This document shows positions 39,374 through 54,308 of a stretch of DNA of 64,000 bases, in pieces. The DNA lies in NCBI RefSeq assembly GCF_017654505.1, contig NC_054535.1:82585603-82649602 (forward strand), written 5' to 3'. The DNA is from Polyodon spathula. Lineage: Eukaryota > Chordata > Actinopteri > Acipenseriformes > Polyodontidae. The notes beneath the pieces were generated by a model, which worked only from the letters and a program-made list of their open reading frames with translations, was not told the origin of the DNA and ran no database searches. Within the stretch, counting starts at the first letter, position 1, and every line of letters starts with the position of its first letter. A program made the translations under genes and the position numbers.

Positions 39374-40069
39374 TGTGGCTGGGTAGAACAGAGTCCTGCA
39401 CATAAATAGGGGACAGGGCCAAGCCCTGCTTATTAATGTGCTCATTTAAACAGGCGTTTGTAATTTGAGTTATGATTTAAAAGGTATTCAGTGTTTAGTT
39501 AAAAGCACAATTTAGTGTTTTGATTTAATTGTATTGTTTTGTGTTTATTTAGAACGATGTTTTGGTTTGTTATTGTTTGGTTTGGATGTGGTCTGGCAGG
39601 GGCGATTGTTTGCAGTTCGTCTCTGCCAGACATCCTGTGAAAATGTGTGGTCGGCAGCAGATTATGAACAGAGTTGCTGTAGACCACGCAAATATTAAAA
39701 ACCCTGTGCAGAAGGTGACCGTCTCCAAATTAACTGATTAATTGTCACTGATATAAAAACCAGCAGCTCTCGTTGGTCGGGATGGGTGTTCAAGAGGAGG
39801 AACGTGTGTGTGAAAGAGATGGGAAAACCAAAAACGAAAACAAAGTAAAAAGAAAAAGCAACTGCTACTAGTGCTGAGCAGACCAGCACGGTATTAGTTT
39901 GTTGGAATTGTGTCTGAGATTTGTTTCTGTTTAAACCTTTTATTTCGTTCTGTGAGCAGTGTTTATGTTTAAACATTTGATTTGTTTTATTGTTTTTCTG
40001 AATACGTGCCTGTGTGTCTCTATTAGCTGTCTGGTCTGGGGACGTCATCTACTCAGCCTTCCTGTCACA
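39374..40069 (+). mobile_element. Solo LTR, second copy type
   Basis: A 696-bp unit bounded by a perfect 5-bp duplication, gggtt, at 39369-39373 and 40070-40074. It starts TGTGGCTGGG and ends CCTGTCACA, nearly the same termini as the minus-strand LTR at 35.6 kb. A TATA-like 'gatataaaaaccagc' lies at about 39750. The middle sequences of the two LTRs do not obviously align, so they may be distinct families with related ends. No coding region. Confidence 0.7.
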
Positions 40070-40929
40070 GGGTTATATACCAGGGCATGTATAAGGGATG
40101 ATTAATGACATACTATTTTGGGGCTGGTTAAGTGGATGGTCACCACAGCTACTTGGTGATGATGAATCCTGTCAGAAGAGTCAGTCTGGCTAAGAACTCA
40201 ACTGCTGTTTAATCTTAGTTCAACCTTTTCAATGTTATCTGTGTTATTATCCTAGATGCCCTCGGAGCTTCGCAACATTAGCATTCTTACAGAAACTGTA
40301 CCATAGGATTCAATTGGAATTATGGTGCTGCTATCCTTCTAACAAAAAACATGACGAGTGTGTGCAATTATAAAAGATCAGGAACCATAGTTATCATAGT
40401 TCTTGTTTTTTGGTACTTTTTAAAAAAGCCATTATAAAAATAAATGACACCCTTGGGCCATGGAAAGCCATGAAAATATTTTTCTTCATAGACAAAATAA
40501 ACACTTTTTTAGTTCATTAAAACATTCTTGCAAATTGACCTTGTCTTTCCCCTTATATATGTTTACCATGGTACACCTGTGCGGTATGTTTTCAGTTTCC
40601 CCATGCCTTTTCCATATATTTACTATGCATTTGCCACAGTTTACTGTAGTTTTTAATATACTTTACCATTTCTCTCTGAAATTTACTATATTAACATATG
40701 CTTTTCCATGCTTTCACTGTGCTTTATTACACATTGTTCTATGCTTTTACTATGGGAAACTTTTAGAAGGGTCAGTATGTCCCCTAATCTTTGATTTAAG
40801 AACTCGATGTTGTTGGATATTAATGCTTATTAATGCTTAATGTATTAATATTCTATTTCACATCATTCTTTGCACCTTTTGTTGTTTAACATTGTATTCT
40901 ATTTTGAGGCAATTAACAACAAAAGCATT
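40070..40929. other. Spacer
   Basis: No gene recognised. A run of imperfect ttaccatg/ctttac-type motifs at about 40560-40750 gives it a weakly repetitive look. Confidence 0.45.
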
Positions 40930-40934
40930 GTAGT

Positions 40935-42066
40935 GGTAGTTTGACCCCTTTGACAGCTTCTCTTTCTAGATTAATTCTGAATGCAGTTGGGATTCAAGGA
41001 AATGCATGTACATGGATTAGGGAGTGGTTAACATGTAGAAAACAGAAAGTACTGATTAGAGGAAAAACCTCAGAATGGAGTGTGGTAAACAGCGGTGTAC
41101 CACAGGGATCAGTATTAGGTCCTCTGCTATTCCTAATCTACATTAATGATTTAGATTCTGGTATAGTAAGCAAACTTATTAAATTTGCAGACGACACAAA
41201 AGTAGGAGGAGTGGCAAACACTGTTGCAGCAGCAAAGGTCATTCAAAATGATCTAGACAAGATTCAGAACTGGGCAGACACATGGCAAATGACATTTAAT
41301 AGAGAAAAGTGTAAGGTACTGCACGCAGGAAATAAAAATGTACATTATAAATATCATATGGGAGATACTGAAATTGGAGAAGGAATCTATGAAAAAGACT
41401 TAGGAGTTTTTGTTGACTCAGAAATGTCTTCATCTAGACAGTGTGGGGAAGCTATAAAAAAGGCTAACAAGATGCTCGGATACATTGTGAAAAGTGTTGA
41501 ATTTAAATCAAGGGAAGTAATGTTAAAACTGTACAATGCACTAGTAAGACCTCATCTTGAATATTGTGTGCAGTTCTGGTCACCTTGCTATAAAAAAGAT
41601 ATTGCTGCTCTAGAAAGAGTGCAAAGAAGAGCGACCAGAATTATTCCGGGCTTAAAAGGCATGTCATATGCAGACAGGCTAAAATAATTGAATCTGTTCA
41701 GTCTTGAACAAAGAAGACTACGTGGCGACCTAATTCAAGCATTCAGAATTCTAAAAGGTATTGACAGTGTCGACCCAAGGGACTTTTTCAGCCTGAAAAA
41801 AGAAACAAGGACCAGGGGTCACAAATGGAGTTTAGACAAAGGGGCATTCAGAACAGAAAATAGGAGGCACTTTTTTACACAGAGAATTGTGAGGGTCTGG
41901 AATCAACTCCCCAGTAATGTTGTTGAAGCTGACATCCTGGGATCCTTCAAGAAGCTGCTTGATGAGATTTTGGGATCAATAAGCTACTAACAACCAAACG
42001 AGCAAGATGGGCCGAATGGCCTCCTCTCGTTTGTAAACTTTCTTATGTTCTTATGTTCTTATGTAA
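40935..42066 (+). mobile_element. CR1/L2-like LINE, 5'-truncated
   Basis: Non-LTR retrotransposon 3' part, truncated inside the reverse transcriptase, as usual for incomplete reverse transcription. After the ORF comes a short 3' tail, 'gatgggccgaatggcctcct', ending in 'cttatgtt' units at about 42040-42066. This octamer-type tail is typical of CR1/L2-group elements. Confidence 0.9.
40941..41990 (+). pseudogene. LINE reverse transcriptase, C-terminal part
   Basis: The frame is open from 40941 to a single TAA at 41685-41687, then open again in the same frame to 41988. Reverse transcriptase motifs are seen in order: GVPQGSVLGPLLFLIYINDL, then the catalytic KFADDTKVGG, then NREKCKVLHAG, YNALVRPHLEY and RVQRRATRII. 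The C-terminus has FFTQRIVRVWNQLPSNVV, a well-known end of fish CR1/L2-type proteins. The endonuclease and early RT domains are missing. With one stop and no frame change it is a young copy. Confidence 0.92.
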
Positions 42067-43369
42067 AGGTTCACTACATGATGAATCCTCATTCTTCCTT
42101 GCTTTGCTATCAAACAAACTTGCAGGTAACAGAAGGCTTTTTCAGCAGGCTAATGAATGGCCCCATGATTTCTGAAGCAAATATATAGACAAGAGTTTCA
42201 GATCAGTAGAATGCAAAGATGGAAAGCTGCACCATAGCCCCTGCTTGGTATTCAGCATTGTACAGTTTCTTCTTTTTGCTTTGGCTGAGCATGCTGACTG
42301 CTTATCTTAGCTTTGTGATGCCAAGCATCACCTTGGTATTCAGTTCATTTCATTATCATATACAGCAGAGGATCATTAAGCTCACTGTTCCTAGCTCACT
42401 CATTAGAGAAGGATTAGTGGGAAAGAAATAGCCTTGCCAAGGTAATCTGCATGATGCCCTTCCTGATTTAAACTGATAGCCATAACAAATGGCCATGTGT
42501 TGCCTACAATGTACAATCAGCTCTGAAATAGCCCTTATCTGCACATAATTTACATATTGAATGTTTTTAAAATGTTTAATCTTTCCTGGACAGCTTTGGT
42601 AAATTTGTCCTACTTTTTTTTTTTTTTTTTTTTACTATACAAAATACTGCTCAAAAACAAAATTTTAATAGGAGTGGGAAAACATGGAGGAGGGAATTCT
42701 AGTGTGTTTTGTACCTTCTGAGATGTTTCAATTGAAGGATTATAAACTAAAATTGTAACAGCAAAATTAAAAAGGAAGTAACAGAAAGGTAACTGAATAA
42801 CCTTTTTTTCATCATTGGAATGTCATTAATGGCTTTCATTTATTTCACACCCATTTATTTCACGCCACTTTGAATTGCTACTTAATATAACTTATAACTC
42901 TTCATGTTTGCTAAATATTTATTCATATGAATCATTTTCAATATGGGATTAGCACAAATTAACTGTCACATAATTTCTCCAATGCATGACATTACCTTTA
43001 GAAGATTACATTTTAGTTTAAGATTTTTTGGGAAGTTTTTGGTTTAATAGAAAACTAAAAGTTTCATATGAAAAATCAGAATGACACTGACAACTGAGTG
43101 CTTTATAAGTTTGATAGAAGATTCTAAAAATGGCTCCAAAAGGGTATGTGGTTTGTGGTGTTGGAAAACTTGAAACAAATGAAGTGTTGCGAAACTCTTT
43201 ATATCTAACAGGATTTATTAAGTACTAAAGTAAAAATACTGAAGAAATGACAGCTCTTGTTAAAAAAAAAACACAATAACTGTTTATTTAACATAATTGT
43301 TTGTTATGATTAAATAGGTATGGATGTTATTGTCTCATTTTTCCAAACAACCAACTCCCATGGTCTACC
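42067..43369. other. AT-rich spacer
   Basis: No gene or known repeat, apart from a T tract at about 42614-42634. Confidence 0.5.
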
Positions 43370-43840
43370 ACAGGGCTCTTCAACTGGTGATCCAAGGGAC
43401 AACCAAGTGGCCCGCCGGCAGTCAGCAAAAATGATAAAAAATTAACTAAAATAAATATGGAAAATAAAAAAAATCGAAAAGAAAAAACAAAAACAGTAAC
43501 ATCGTAAATCAATTTGTGATTAAGCCGTCTCTTATTTTTATATCCGGCAAAGCAAAGGGAACATCACACAACCCCTTTTCAGTCACTAGCCACTCAGAAT
43601 GACTCATGCAAGCCAGTTCGATTGAGCTCGGCTTTGCGTACTCTTTGGGTGATTATAGTTTTTTTTAACCGTGTTGCTATTAAAAGATTTTTTTTTTCTG
43701 TTTTATTTTGAAAGTGATATAAACATGGCTCTCTTTAGCTACTAAGAAGAGAAAAGTTGATGGTGAAAATTGTAGATTCAACAATGAGTCGACCAATAAA
43801 TACTTATTTATTTCACCAACTGTACCGAAGTATTTTATAC
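43370..43840 (+). mobile_element. hAT (Charlie/ZBED-like) transposon 5' fragment
   Basis: 'cagggctcttcaactggtga' then 'gtggcccgccgg' matches the common hAT end with a cagggctcttcaa start. About 300 bp later a transposase start reads MALFS, then after one frame change TKKRKVDGENCRFNNESTN and KYLF (43741-43810). This is the N-terminus of the hAT group related to ZBED5/GTF2IRD2-type proteins. Nothing follows, so the copy is truncated. Confidence 0.7.
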
Positions 43841-45028
43841 TGTTTCTGCCTGAAAAATCTTTTCCTGGAATAGATGGTAATTAATATACACAGAAACAAA
43901 ACAGAGAAGCACACAGAACATATTATTGTAAGATAAGTAATAAGTACAAAATAAATAAAAGAAACAGGGAAACATGTTCTAATCCAAGGCTATTATTGTA
44001 GCATGGCCAGGTCCTGTTGTAGGTGAGTACCCAGGGTCTGGAAAGTATGGCGATGATTTCAGAGAATACTGAATGGCCAACTACATCGTTAGTAGTACCA
44101 TAGTAGTGCCTGTTACATAAAACATTTGATGGGTATTCTAGACCCTATTGTGCATTGTTTCTTAGACCTTTTTATATAAATTTTTTTCATAGCACAGTTA
44201 TTTTTTTTTAATATCTTTTTGTTTATAACATCATCCTTTTTTAGGATATCTTGAAACAAAACCCTCTCTACAGCAATTACTGCATAGCATAATACTTCTT
44301 AATGCTTGTCATTTAAGGTTTAACTTAAGGTTTATATTACAGTAGATGACTGAGTGATACATGCAGACGGTACAACGCTTTCAGTATTTTCAGCTTCCTT
44401 GTTTATGGTGAATTGATTATAATTGATCAGTTATTTTTTAAGACTTATTTTGTTTTTATAAATGTATTGTGTACTGATATGTATACATTTTTAAAGTATT
44501 TATTAATTGCACTCAAATTGTCTCAATTTTTTAAATGTTTATACCTGGCTGTGCATATGAGTACCTGCACTTTTTTTTTGTTGTGAATTTCACCACTGCT
44601 CAAGACTATATAGTATAGCATAACAGTTATAATATACTATATTGAGGTGAGTGCTTCATCCTGGGTTGAAAATTATCAACCCTACTTTCTGTCAGGGTTG
44701 AGTTCACCCCGGTAAAACAGTTTCATCTCGGGTTGAAACTGGCAATGTGAAAGCGCTTTCTGTTCAACCCGGGGTTGCCCCAGGTCGAAATGACAAGTGT
44801 GAAAAGCCCTTCAGTCTGTCGGGTCTAACCCCATGACCGGCAGGTTTGGTACTGCAAGGGTAAGTTCAAGGAAATACTTTATATAGAAATATTCAGTCAG
44901 CCCACCCTATAACAGACATCAGCTTGGACTTTTTTCTCAACAAACAGGAGCCATTTTCTTTGTTATTGATAAGCTGCTTGCCTACAAGTATATTTCATGT
45001 GTCTACAAAATTCTCTGGTTCATATGCG
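43841..45028. other. AT-rich spacer
   Basis: No gene recognised. 'caacccggggttgccccagg' near 44765 gives a small palindromic patch, perhaps part of an unassigned repeat with 'cctgggttga' near 44660. Confidence 0.4.
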
Positions 45029-45029
45029 C

Positions 45030-45055
45030 AGAGATATATATATATATATAGAAAA

Positions 45056-45106
<51 letters not shown>
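45030..45106. repeat. (TA)n microsatellite, interrupted
   Basis: TA runs split by 'gaaaag' near 45050. Confidence 0.95.
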
Positions 45107-47247
<2,141 letters not shown>

Positions 47248-47486
47248 CCTTGCAAAAGTATTCAGACCCCTGACCAATTCTCTCATATTACTGAATTACA
47301 AATGGTACATTGAAATTTCTTTCGGTTCGATATTTTATTTTAAAACACTTTAACTCATAACACTATGTAACACAATTTTTTTTCCTGGGTAGTAAGTGTT
47401 ATTTCCTAATTGCTTATGCCTCAAAAGTGTAGAAAATGGTTATTATTCCCCACAGACTTTGCTTTTGTGACCAGGACAGTGATATT

Positions 47487-47842
47487 TCAAAATATCACTA
47501 TTTCCAATGGGAAAATGGGCAAATGTGTCTTTTAGTTCACATAAAGTCAGAAAAACACAACATATGAATCCAAATTAACATATATTTATACTAAGATACT
47601 ACAAAAATGACTACAAAAGATTTAGAAGTGAGTAGTTTTTTTGAGATATACGATTTACTGTAAATAAAGCATCATTGTAAATCTCGAAAAACTACTCACT
47701 TCTAAATCTTTTGTAGTCATTTTTGTATTACTTTAGTATAAATGCATGTTAATTTGGATTCATATGTTGTGTTTTTCTGACTTTATGTGAACGAAAAGGC
47801 ACACATTTGCCCATTTTCACATTGGAAATAGTGATATTTTGA
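47487..47842. mobile_element. Palindromic MITE inside the Tc1 element
   Basis: Two arms of about 165-170 bp (47487-47658 and 47677-47842) are inverted copies around a short centre of about 18 bp. Matching pieces include 'tttagaagtgagtagttttt' against 'aaaaactactcacttctaaa', and 'gtgtttttctgacttt' against 'aaagtcagaaaaacac'. There are only scattered mismatches. The terminal sequence is tcaaaatatcactatttcc. No coding sequence and no confirmed target duplication. Confidence 0.8.
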
Positions 47843-47986
47843 TAGGTTGTTCAATTGTGTCCTAACGAGGACACAATTACCTTACCATTGGCCTCCACCT
47901 GTGAACCATTAAAGTTGCTGTCACATTTTCTGGATAAAAACCCCACTGTTGAAGGATCATTGGTAAGGCTGTGAACCTGAAGGAAA

Positions 47987-48834
47987 ATGAAGACCAAAGA
48001 GCATTCTACAGAAGTTAGAGATAAAGTAATACAAATGCATAGATTAGGGAAAGGGTACAAAATAATATCCAAGTGTTTGGATATCCCAGTGAACACAGTT
48101 GGATCAATAATCAGGAAGTGGAAGCTGGAGTAATGGTGCACCAGTCAACCATATCAAGAGCTCTGCATAACACTGGCCTGTATGGGAGGGTGGCAAGAAA
48201 GAAGCCGTTACTCAAAAAGCACCATCTGAAAGCATGTCTGGAGTTCGCCAGAAAGCATGAGAGTGACCCAGCTGTGATGTGGGAAAAGGTTTTGTGGTCA
48301 GATGAGACCAAGATAGAGCTTTTTGGCCAAAACTCAAAGTGCTATGTGTGGTGCAACCTAACACTGCCCATGCCTCAAGACACACCATCCCTACAGTGAA
48401 GTATGGTGGTGGCAGCATCATGCTGTGGGGATGCTTCTCATCAGCAGGGACTGGGCATCTTGTTACAATTGATACTGCAAGAGAATCTGCTTCAGTCCGC
48501 TAAAAAACTGAAGCTTGGTAGGAAAGTCACCTTTCGGCAGGACAATGATCCCAAGCACAAGGCAAAAGCAACATTGGAGTGGCTCAAGAACAAAAAGGTG
48601 AATGTCCTACAGTGGCCCAGTCAAAGTCCTGATCTCAATCCCATTGAGAATCTGTGGCACTATTTAAAAATTGCGCTCCACAAACATCGTCCAACCAACC
48701 TGAACAACCTGGAGCAAATCTGCCAAGAAGAATGGACCAAAATCACTCCCACACTATGTGCAAAGCTGGTACATACTTACCCCAAAAGACTTAAAGCTGT
48801 TATTACAGCGAAAGGTGGCTCTACCAAATATTAA
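47987..48834 (+). pseudogene. Tc1-like transposase (DD34E), multiply broken
   Basis: It starts at 47987 (MKTKEHSTEVRDKVIQMHRL) and runs to RKWKLE with a stop at about 48131. A deletion of roughly 150 bp has joined the first DNA-binding domain to GVMVHQSTISRALHNTGLYG in another frame. The first catalytic Asp is in [11 protein letters not shown] (about 48298-48325). A further frame change near 48360-48400 precedes the block with RQDNDPKH (second Asp) and NPIENLW (Glu). The stop is at 48834 after GGSTKY. It is a different family from the 9.2-kb copy, though both share the C-terminal signature. Confidence 0.9.
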
Positions 48835-49050
48835 TGTGTGGGGGTTAAATACTTATGCAAGCAATATATTTCAGTTTTTTATTTTTCTTAAAAATATTTC
48901 CCAACATAAAACCAATGTCACCTTACAATAATTGATTTTGAGTTTAAGTGTTTTAAAATAAAATATTGAACAGAACGAAATTTCAATGTACCATTTGTAA
49001 TTCAGTAATATGAGAGAATTGGTCAGGGGTCTGAATACTTTTGCAAGGCA

Positions 49051-49055
<5 letters not shown>

Positions 49056-49118
<63 letters not shown>
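49056..49118. repeat. (TA)n microsatellite
   Basis: About 62 bp of TA, starting at the right end of the Tc1 element. Confidence 0.95.
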
Positions 49119-49121
<3 letters not shown>

Positions 49122-49976
49122 TTGTTTTTGTTCACATTTATTTTCTCTAGTTTTACTTTATTTCACAACTCTCACATGCAGATTTATTGTTATGCTTTGT
49201 CCATTTAAAGCATGAACATTAAAGAACAAATTGAATTAAGATTCCTTTGAACTTTCATTAAACTAGATTAAAAAGGATAAACCCGATTTTCCGATTCATT
49301 TACTTTAATATTAGTGACTGTTTCAGAATTTTCTTACTCATAATGTAAGTGCATGAACTGTAATTAATGCTGGACATTAAAGTTTATATGGGGCTCATTA
49401 GTCAGCGGTCTACCGATGTGTCATTAAATGGAAGTTCATTGACCTAGTAATTGTGTTTGTCCATATCAATAGGTTTTAAAGCATGTGCGTAAGTATGTGT
49501 AGGAAAGTATGATTATATTTTTTTTTATTAAAGACCACCAATGCTTTTGAAGACATGGTCAATCTCATTTTATAACTTCCTAAAATCATCCTGTATCTTG
49601 GTTAGATTAAACAAACCTACCCCTCAACACTGGATTCAATCAAGACAAATTGCCCTGCCGATATACACAGGTTATGCACTGCGTGTACCTTTCATTTTCA
49701 AAATGTCGTCTTCATAAGCGTGGACTGGCATGCAGTGGTCCACATAAGCCGCGTACCTGCAGTTTTTACACATTAACAAATTCCAAATCCGTAACCACTT
49801 TGAATTTAATGTGTTCAAATACACAAAGCAATTTTGCTGCACAGCTTGTCTGCCTCCTCTAAAACTTCCTATAATATTGCCTATAATATTAATGTATTAA
49901 TGCCATTCCTTATTTTATTTATATTGAATTTTTAACATGTTCACTGAGTTTATAAATGTAATGTTGAAATAGAAGT
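49119..49976. other. AT-rich spacer
   Basis: No gene recognised. Confidence 0.5.
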
Positions 49977-50370
49977 TCTGTTTCTGTGCTTATCTTCATA
50001 TATATGATCTGTTTCTGTGCTTCTCTTCATATATATGATCTGTTTCTGTGCTTCTCTTCATATATATGATCTGTTTCTGTGCTTCTCTTCATATATATGA
50101 TCTGTTTCTGTGCTTCTCTTCATATATATGATCTGTTTCTGTGCTTCTCTTCATATATATGATCTGTTTCTGTGCTTCTCTTCATATATATGATCTGTTT
50201 CTGTGCTTCTCTTCATATATATGTTCTGTTTCTGTGCTTCTCTTCATATATATGATCTGTTTCTGTGCTTCTCTTCATATATATGATCTGTTTCTGTGCT
50301 TCTCTTCATATATATGATCTGTTTCTGTGCTTCTCTTCATATATATGATCTGTTTCTGTGCTTATCTTCA
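49977..50370 (+). repeat. 31-bp minisatellite, about 12.7 copies
   Basis: The unit is tctgtttctgtgcttctctt followed by catatatatga. Inner units are identical except for one 'atgtt' variant near 50222. The first and last units share a variant, 'cttatcttca' instead of 'cttctcttca'. Confidence 0.97.
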
Positions 50371-53300
50371 AAGTTGTATTGGCTGTGGTCAATAAAGTGA
50401 ATAAGAATAGGTATTGTCTCTGATTTCATTTTAATACTGAGTTTTTATACAGTAGTTCAAAGTAACACTGCAGTTAAAGTGGAAGGCTCTTTTTAATGCC
50501 TACCCCATTGCCATTAAAGATTGTACAGTATTTATCAAGATTACTCATGACTTCCAGGTAATATTGCATTTTCCCCCCTTAAAATACATTTTACTCTCCC
50601 AGTGTTAAAATTAGAAGCTAAGTTACTCCCAGACCCTAAGTGACTTCATAACAGCACACAAACTGGCAGTTAATGAAAATGACGGCCAGATCAAAATGTT
50701 ACTGATGAAAACAGAGACATGTTTGTTGAAAGTACTGCCATTGATTGATATAAATGTACTAAAACTTTTAGTAAAAACATAACTGGAAGAAAATGGAGAA
50801 AACAGCAAAATTCATCAGGTACCAGTACTGAAACTTGACATTACGGTATACTAGGAAGCAAAGACAGGTATTTAACATGACACAAATATGAGAGTTCAAT
50901 TTACTACAGTAACCGAACGAACTTCACAAAAACAAAAGAAAGTTTAGGGTTAGAGTCCCCAGTGGGAAGCATTGTACTCCAAGATTGGTCTCAAGAAGAG
51001 CTGTGGACTTATGATGGAGCGATCCGCATGGAGCGCTCGCGTCAGGAGAGATCCTACATCACTTTACAGACTCGGACGCCACATGCCCTTTCTAATAAGT
51101 ATTCCATATTAATTTATTTTTTGTTCTTGAAGAACCTCCTGCTACAGTTCTGGCTGCATAGTCCCCCTACTGGCACTAAATAGGACTAATTAAAACAAAT
51201 AAAGTACACCAAACTGTGCAACAAAAAGCATGTAATTGTATCTCAGGCTTCTGGTAGCATGGATGCTCCTCCTTCAGTCTTGTCATTTATTTTGTCAGTT
51301 TATTCCTTATATTATTATTGTTATTGATGTTTTATTTTTTAAACTACTTGTGTTGTCATGTGTAGCAAAAAATTATGTTTATGGGATGAGTTATGATTAG
51401 TTCTAGTGATATGAGAGTACAATTGTGAGTTTTTCCTCTTGTTTAAGACTATATTTCAAATAGGTTTATTTGTAGCTGTTATTGTTGTGGGCTACTTGGC
51501 TGTCACTGTAGCTGCAGTTCTGTCTCAATGGCAGTGCACTGTGTTTATTAGTTTTTAGAAAGAGAAATTCAGGAAAGAACAAAAAAGCAGCACTCCGATT
51601 GGCTGAAACACTTTACAACATGGTGATGCTGAGTCATTGTCAGCATGAGATGGAATGTTGGTGTGGTTCAGTTGTGCGTACCATGTGAAAGATTTCTGGG
51701 TGCACGCCTGGCCCTGCCAACACCAACACAGGCTTCAGCAATGCCAGCAATGTGAGCGTATTCAACAGTCATTTATTGTTATTACTGTATTTTTAAAAGA
51801 GTTAGAATTTATTGCATTGCAATGCTGTGGGTATAACTCCTTCCCAGTCTTCTTGAACCACGATAGTCGCTGTTATCCATTTCATACATGTTGTTTTCAA
51901 AGTGATGTGATAGCAGTAATATAATGACAGCTATAGGTGGCCTCACATGACTGAAGCTGCCTTATCCTCTTTTGACTGGACACCCTGGTGACAGATACTA
52001 GAATCAAAAGGTAACAATCATTCAGTTTTTTACGACCCAATTAGCGACCTGCTGAAAGCATTATTTAAATAGGTTGTTGAAGTTAAACTGCATCAGAATA
52101 ATTTAATCATTAACATATTTCGTTAAACTTTTGAAATCTTATCTTTACATTTTTTTTTTAACGTTTTTTGAAAATCATCTACTCTGTTTTCGCCAACTGG
52201 GTAGCAAAAAAAAGTCTGTCTTATGTCAAGTTCAAACTAAACCTAATTTGTTAAATTGGATTTCTTACAACATGAAATTTCCCTTGAAGTTCAGGAGCAG
52301 TTAGAAAAATTAGAGATGAAAAGGCAAAAGGGGAATAGTGGCCCGCCATTGCAAACACCTTTTGTTTTTTGCTTAACAGTTTTTCAAAGTATTGAAAACA
52401 TATACAAACAGACTCAAACATTCTTAAATAAAGCACTTAGATAAAGTTGTGTGAATGCTGTAAAGCCCTACATGAATTGAAGCAGCTGATAATAATAGTT
52501 CCCCTCTTACACAAATGAAACCCTTTCACAGAAGTATAAATGTGCTAAAATACATCAGACAAAAAGCCTCTGAAATAAAATAAGCTTTCATCTCACAACA
52601 GGGCTGGGTGAGTGTCACTTACCACTGGTGTTTTGTATCTGGTTCTATCCTTTAAAACTGGTGACAGCAGTATTCTAAGTTTCTTGTCCCCAAATCTAAT
52701 GGAAGAAGGGTGGGGATATGCTCTTGCAGAGGGAAATACTGATAGTACAGAACAGCATTGGTGGAATCAGCATTCATAGTGTTAAGAGACTGGTAGTTGT
52801 TGGGAATCGATTTGTTAAAATAGAAGCTTTTGCAATTGGTTTGCACTGAAAGCAAATCTGGGTACTAAGAACCTGTAAAAAATTACTTAAGAAAATGGTA
52901 AGATGACTGAAAAGCCAAAAGTGTGTGTGAATTCTCCATAGCAACAAAGTGAGGAGCATAGAAATAACGTACATTGCGCATTTAAAATGGTTTAATTTCC
53001 AAGCCATGTGCGCTGCAGGCCAGAATTAACAGTGGACATGTGAAGATTAGCAGTGCAGACTCTTCTCCAGGACTCACACACAGTTGTCAGTGGTGTTTGC
53101 GCAGTGCTAAGAGTGGATTTTGAGACTGCGGATTACTTTTTGAACTTGGCAGCTCTTGCTTGAATTTATCATCCTGACAGGCCCTCTCCGACAGAAACTA
53201 AAGCAGTGGGGCCAGCAGGAACACTGGCCCCAGGTGGCAGGCCTGGAGATGAGTTGAATTTAGCGGGCCCTAATGGTTCTGGTCTCCATGCATTCAGTTG

Positions 53301-54107
53301 GACCAAATTAATGCCGTGTTTCTTGTCAGCCCCTTCATTACCCTTTTAAATGAGTTGTTTCGAGGTAGCATGTGGACGTAATACTGTCAGTTATTATTTA
53401 TTTTTAGCCTTCCTTCTTTTGTAATGTAAGCCATGTATAACACACCACATTTGTGTTTTAAAATGCATTTTATTAAGAAAATGAATAACTCTTTGCATTA
53501 AACACAAGGGCTTAATACCTATTTTAACTTATTATTGTACAGACTGCTTCTCTGTGGGCAACCTTGTCGATACACATTTAATATAATGTCCATTTTTATT
53601 GACAACTGATGATAATGTTATATTACAGTGAATATTTAAAAAAATATATAATTTTGAAACTAACAGGCAATCTTGTCATTCTGCCAGCCATGAATGAATA
53701 TGTGCCGTGCCATATGTATGAGCTATAAGGCAAGAGAGAAAATAATAAATTGCCATGGAAACATTTGCTATGCTAATCAGTTCCTGAGAGAAATATACAT
53801 GTGGGAAAACAACACAATATACAAAACACTGCGACAGAACTGATGTTAAAAACACAGATGACATTTCCCTCAGTCTTGTAGAAAAATATGACAGGTTCTG
53901 TTACACTGAGAAACAAGCAATGTGAGAGGACATTTTTATTTACCTTAGTGTTGTTGTTGCAATGACTCAAATATCTTTAATTACCATACATTTTTGTGTA
54001 GGCTAGTTGCCAAATTCCTTCACATAGACGAATTGTCCTGCCTACATATATCGCACGCTAGATCAGAAAAGTGTCTGTATAATTGTAAGAGCCAGTGCCA
54101 TGTGCTA
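50371..54107. other. Long AT-rich spacer
   Basis: No gene, RNA gene or assignable repeat found in 3.7 kb. Confidence 0.45.
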
Positions 54108-54308
54108 GGGTTATCATATGACTCCATGTACACCACAGTTCGGTACATGACTTTTCAACTAACAGCACAATGAATTCTGGTACATATTACCTGTTTCAGG
54201 AACCTTTCACAGCAGGACTACACTTACCAGAATGCACTGGTGATGCAAGTTGGAAAACCTGAACTGTCCCAAACTGTCCTAGGGTACATGGAGTCATATG
54301 GTAACTTT
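54108..54308. mobile_element. MITE related to the one in HINT1 intron 1
   Basis: Ends are inverted: 'gttatcatatgactccatgt' on the left and 'acatggagtcatatggtaac' on the right. Internal 'acttttcaact' and 'aacctgaactgtcccaaact' match the copy at 23028-23222. No coding sequence. Confidence 0.75.

Noticed and set aside
39695..40048. 117-codon minus-strand open frame
   Set aside because: It lies antisense within the solo LTR, is low in complexity and has no domain.
49977..50370. CRISPR array from regular repeats
   Set aside because: Units are directly adjacent with no unique spacers, so it is a minisatellite.
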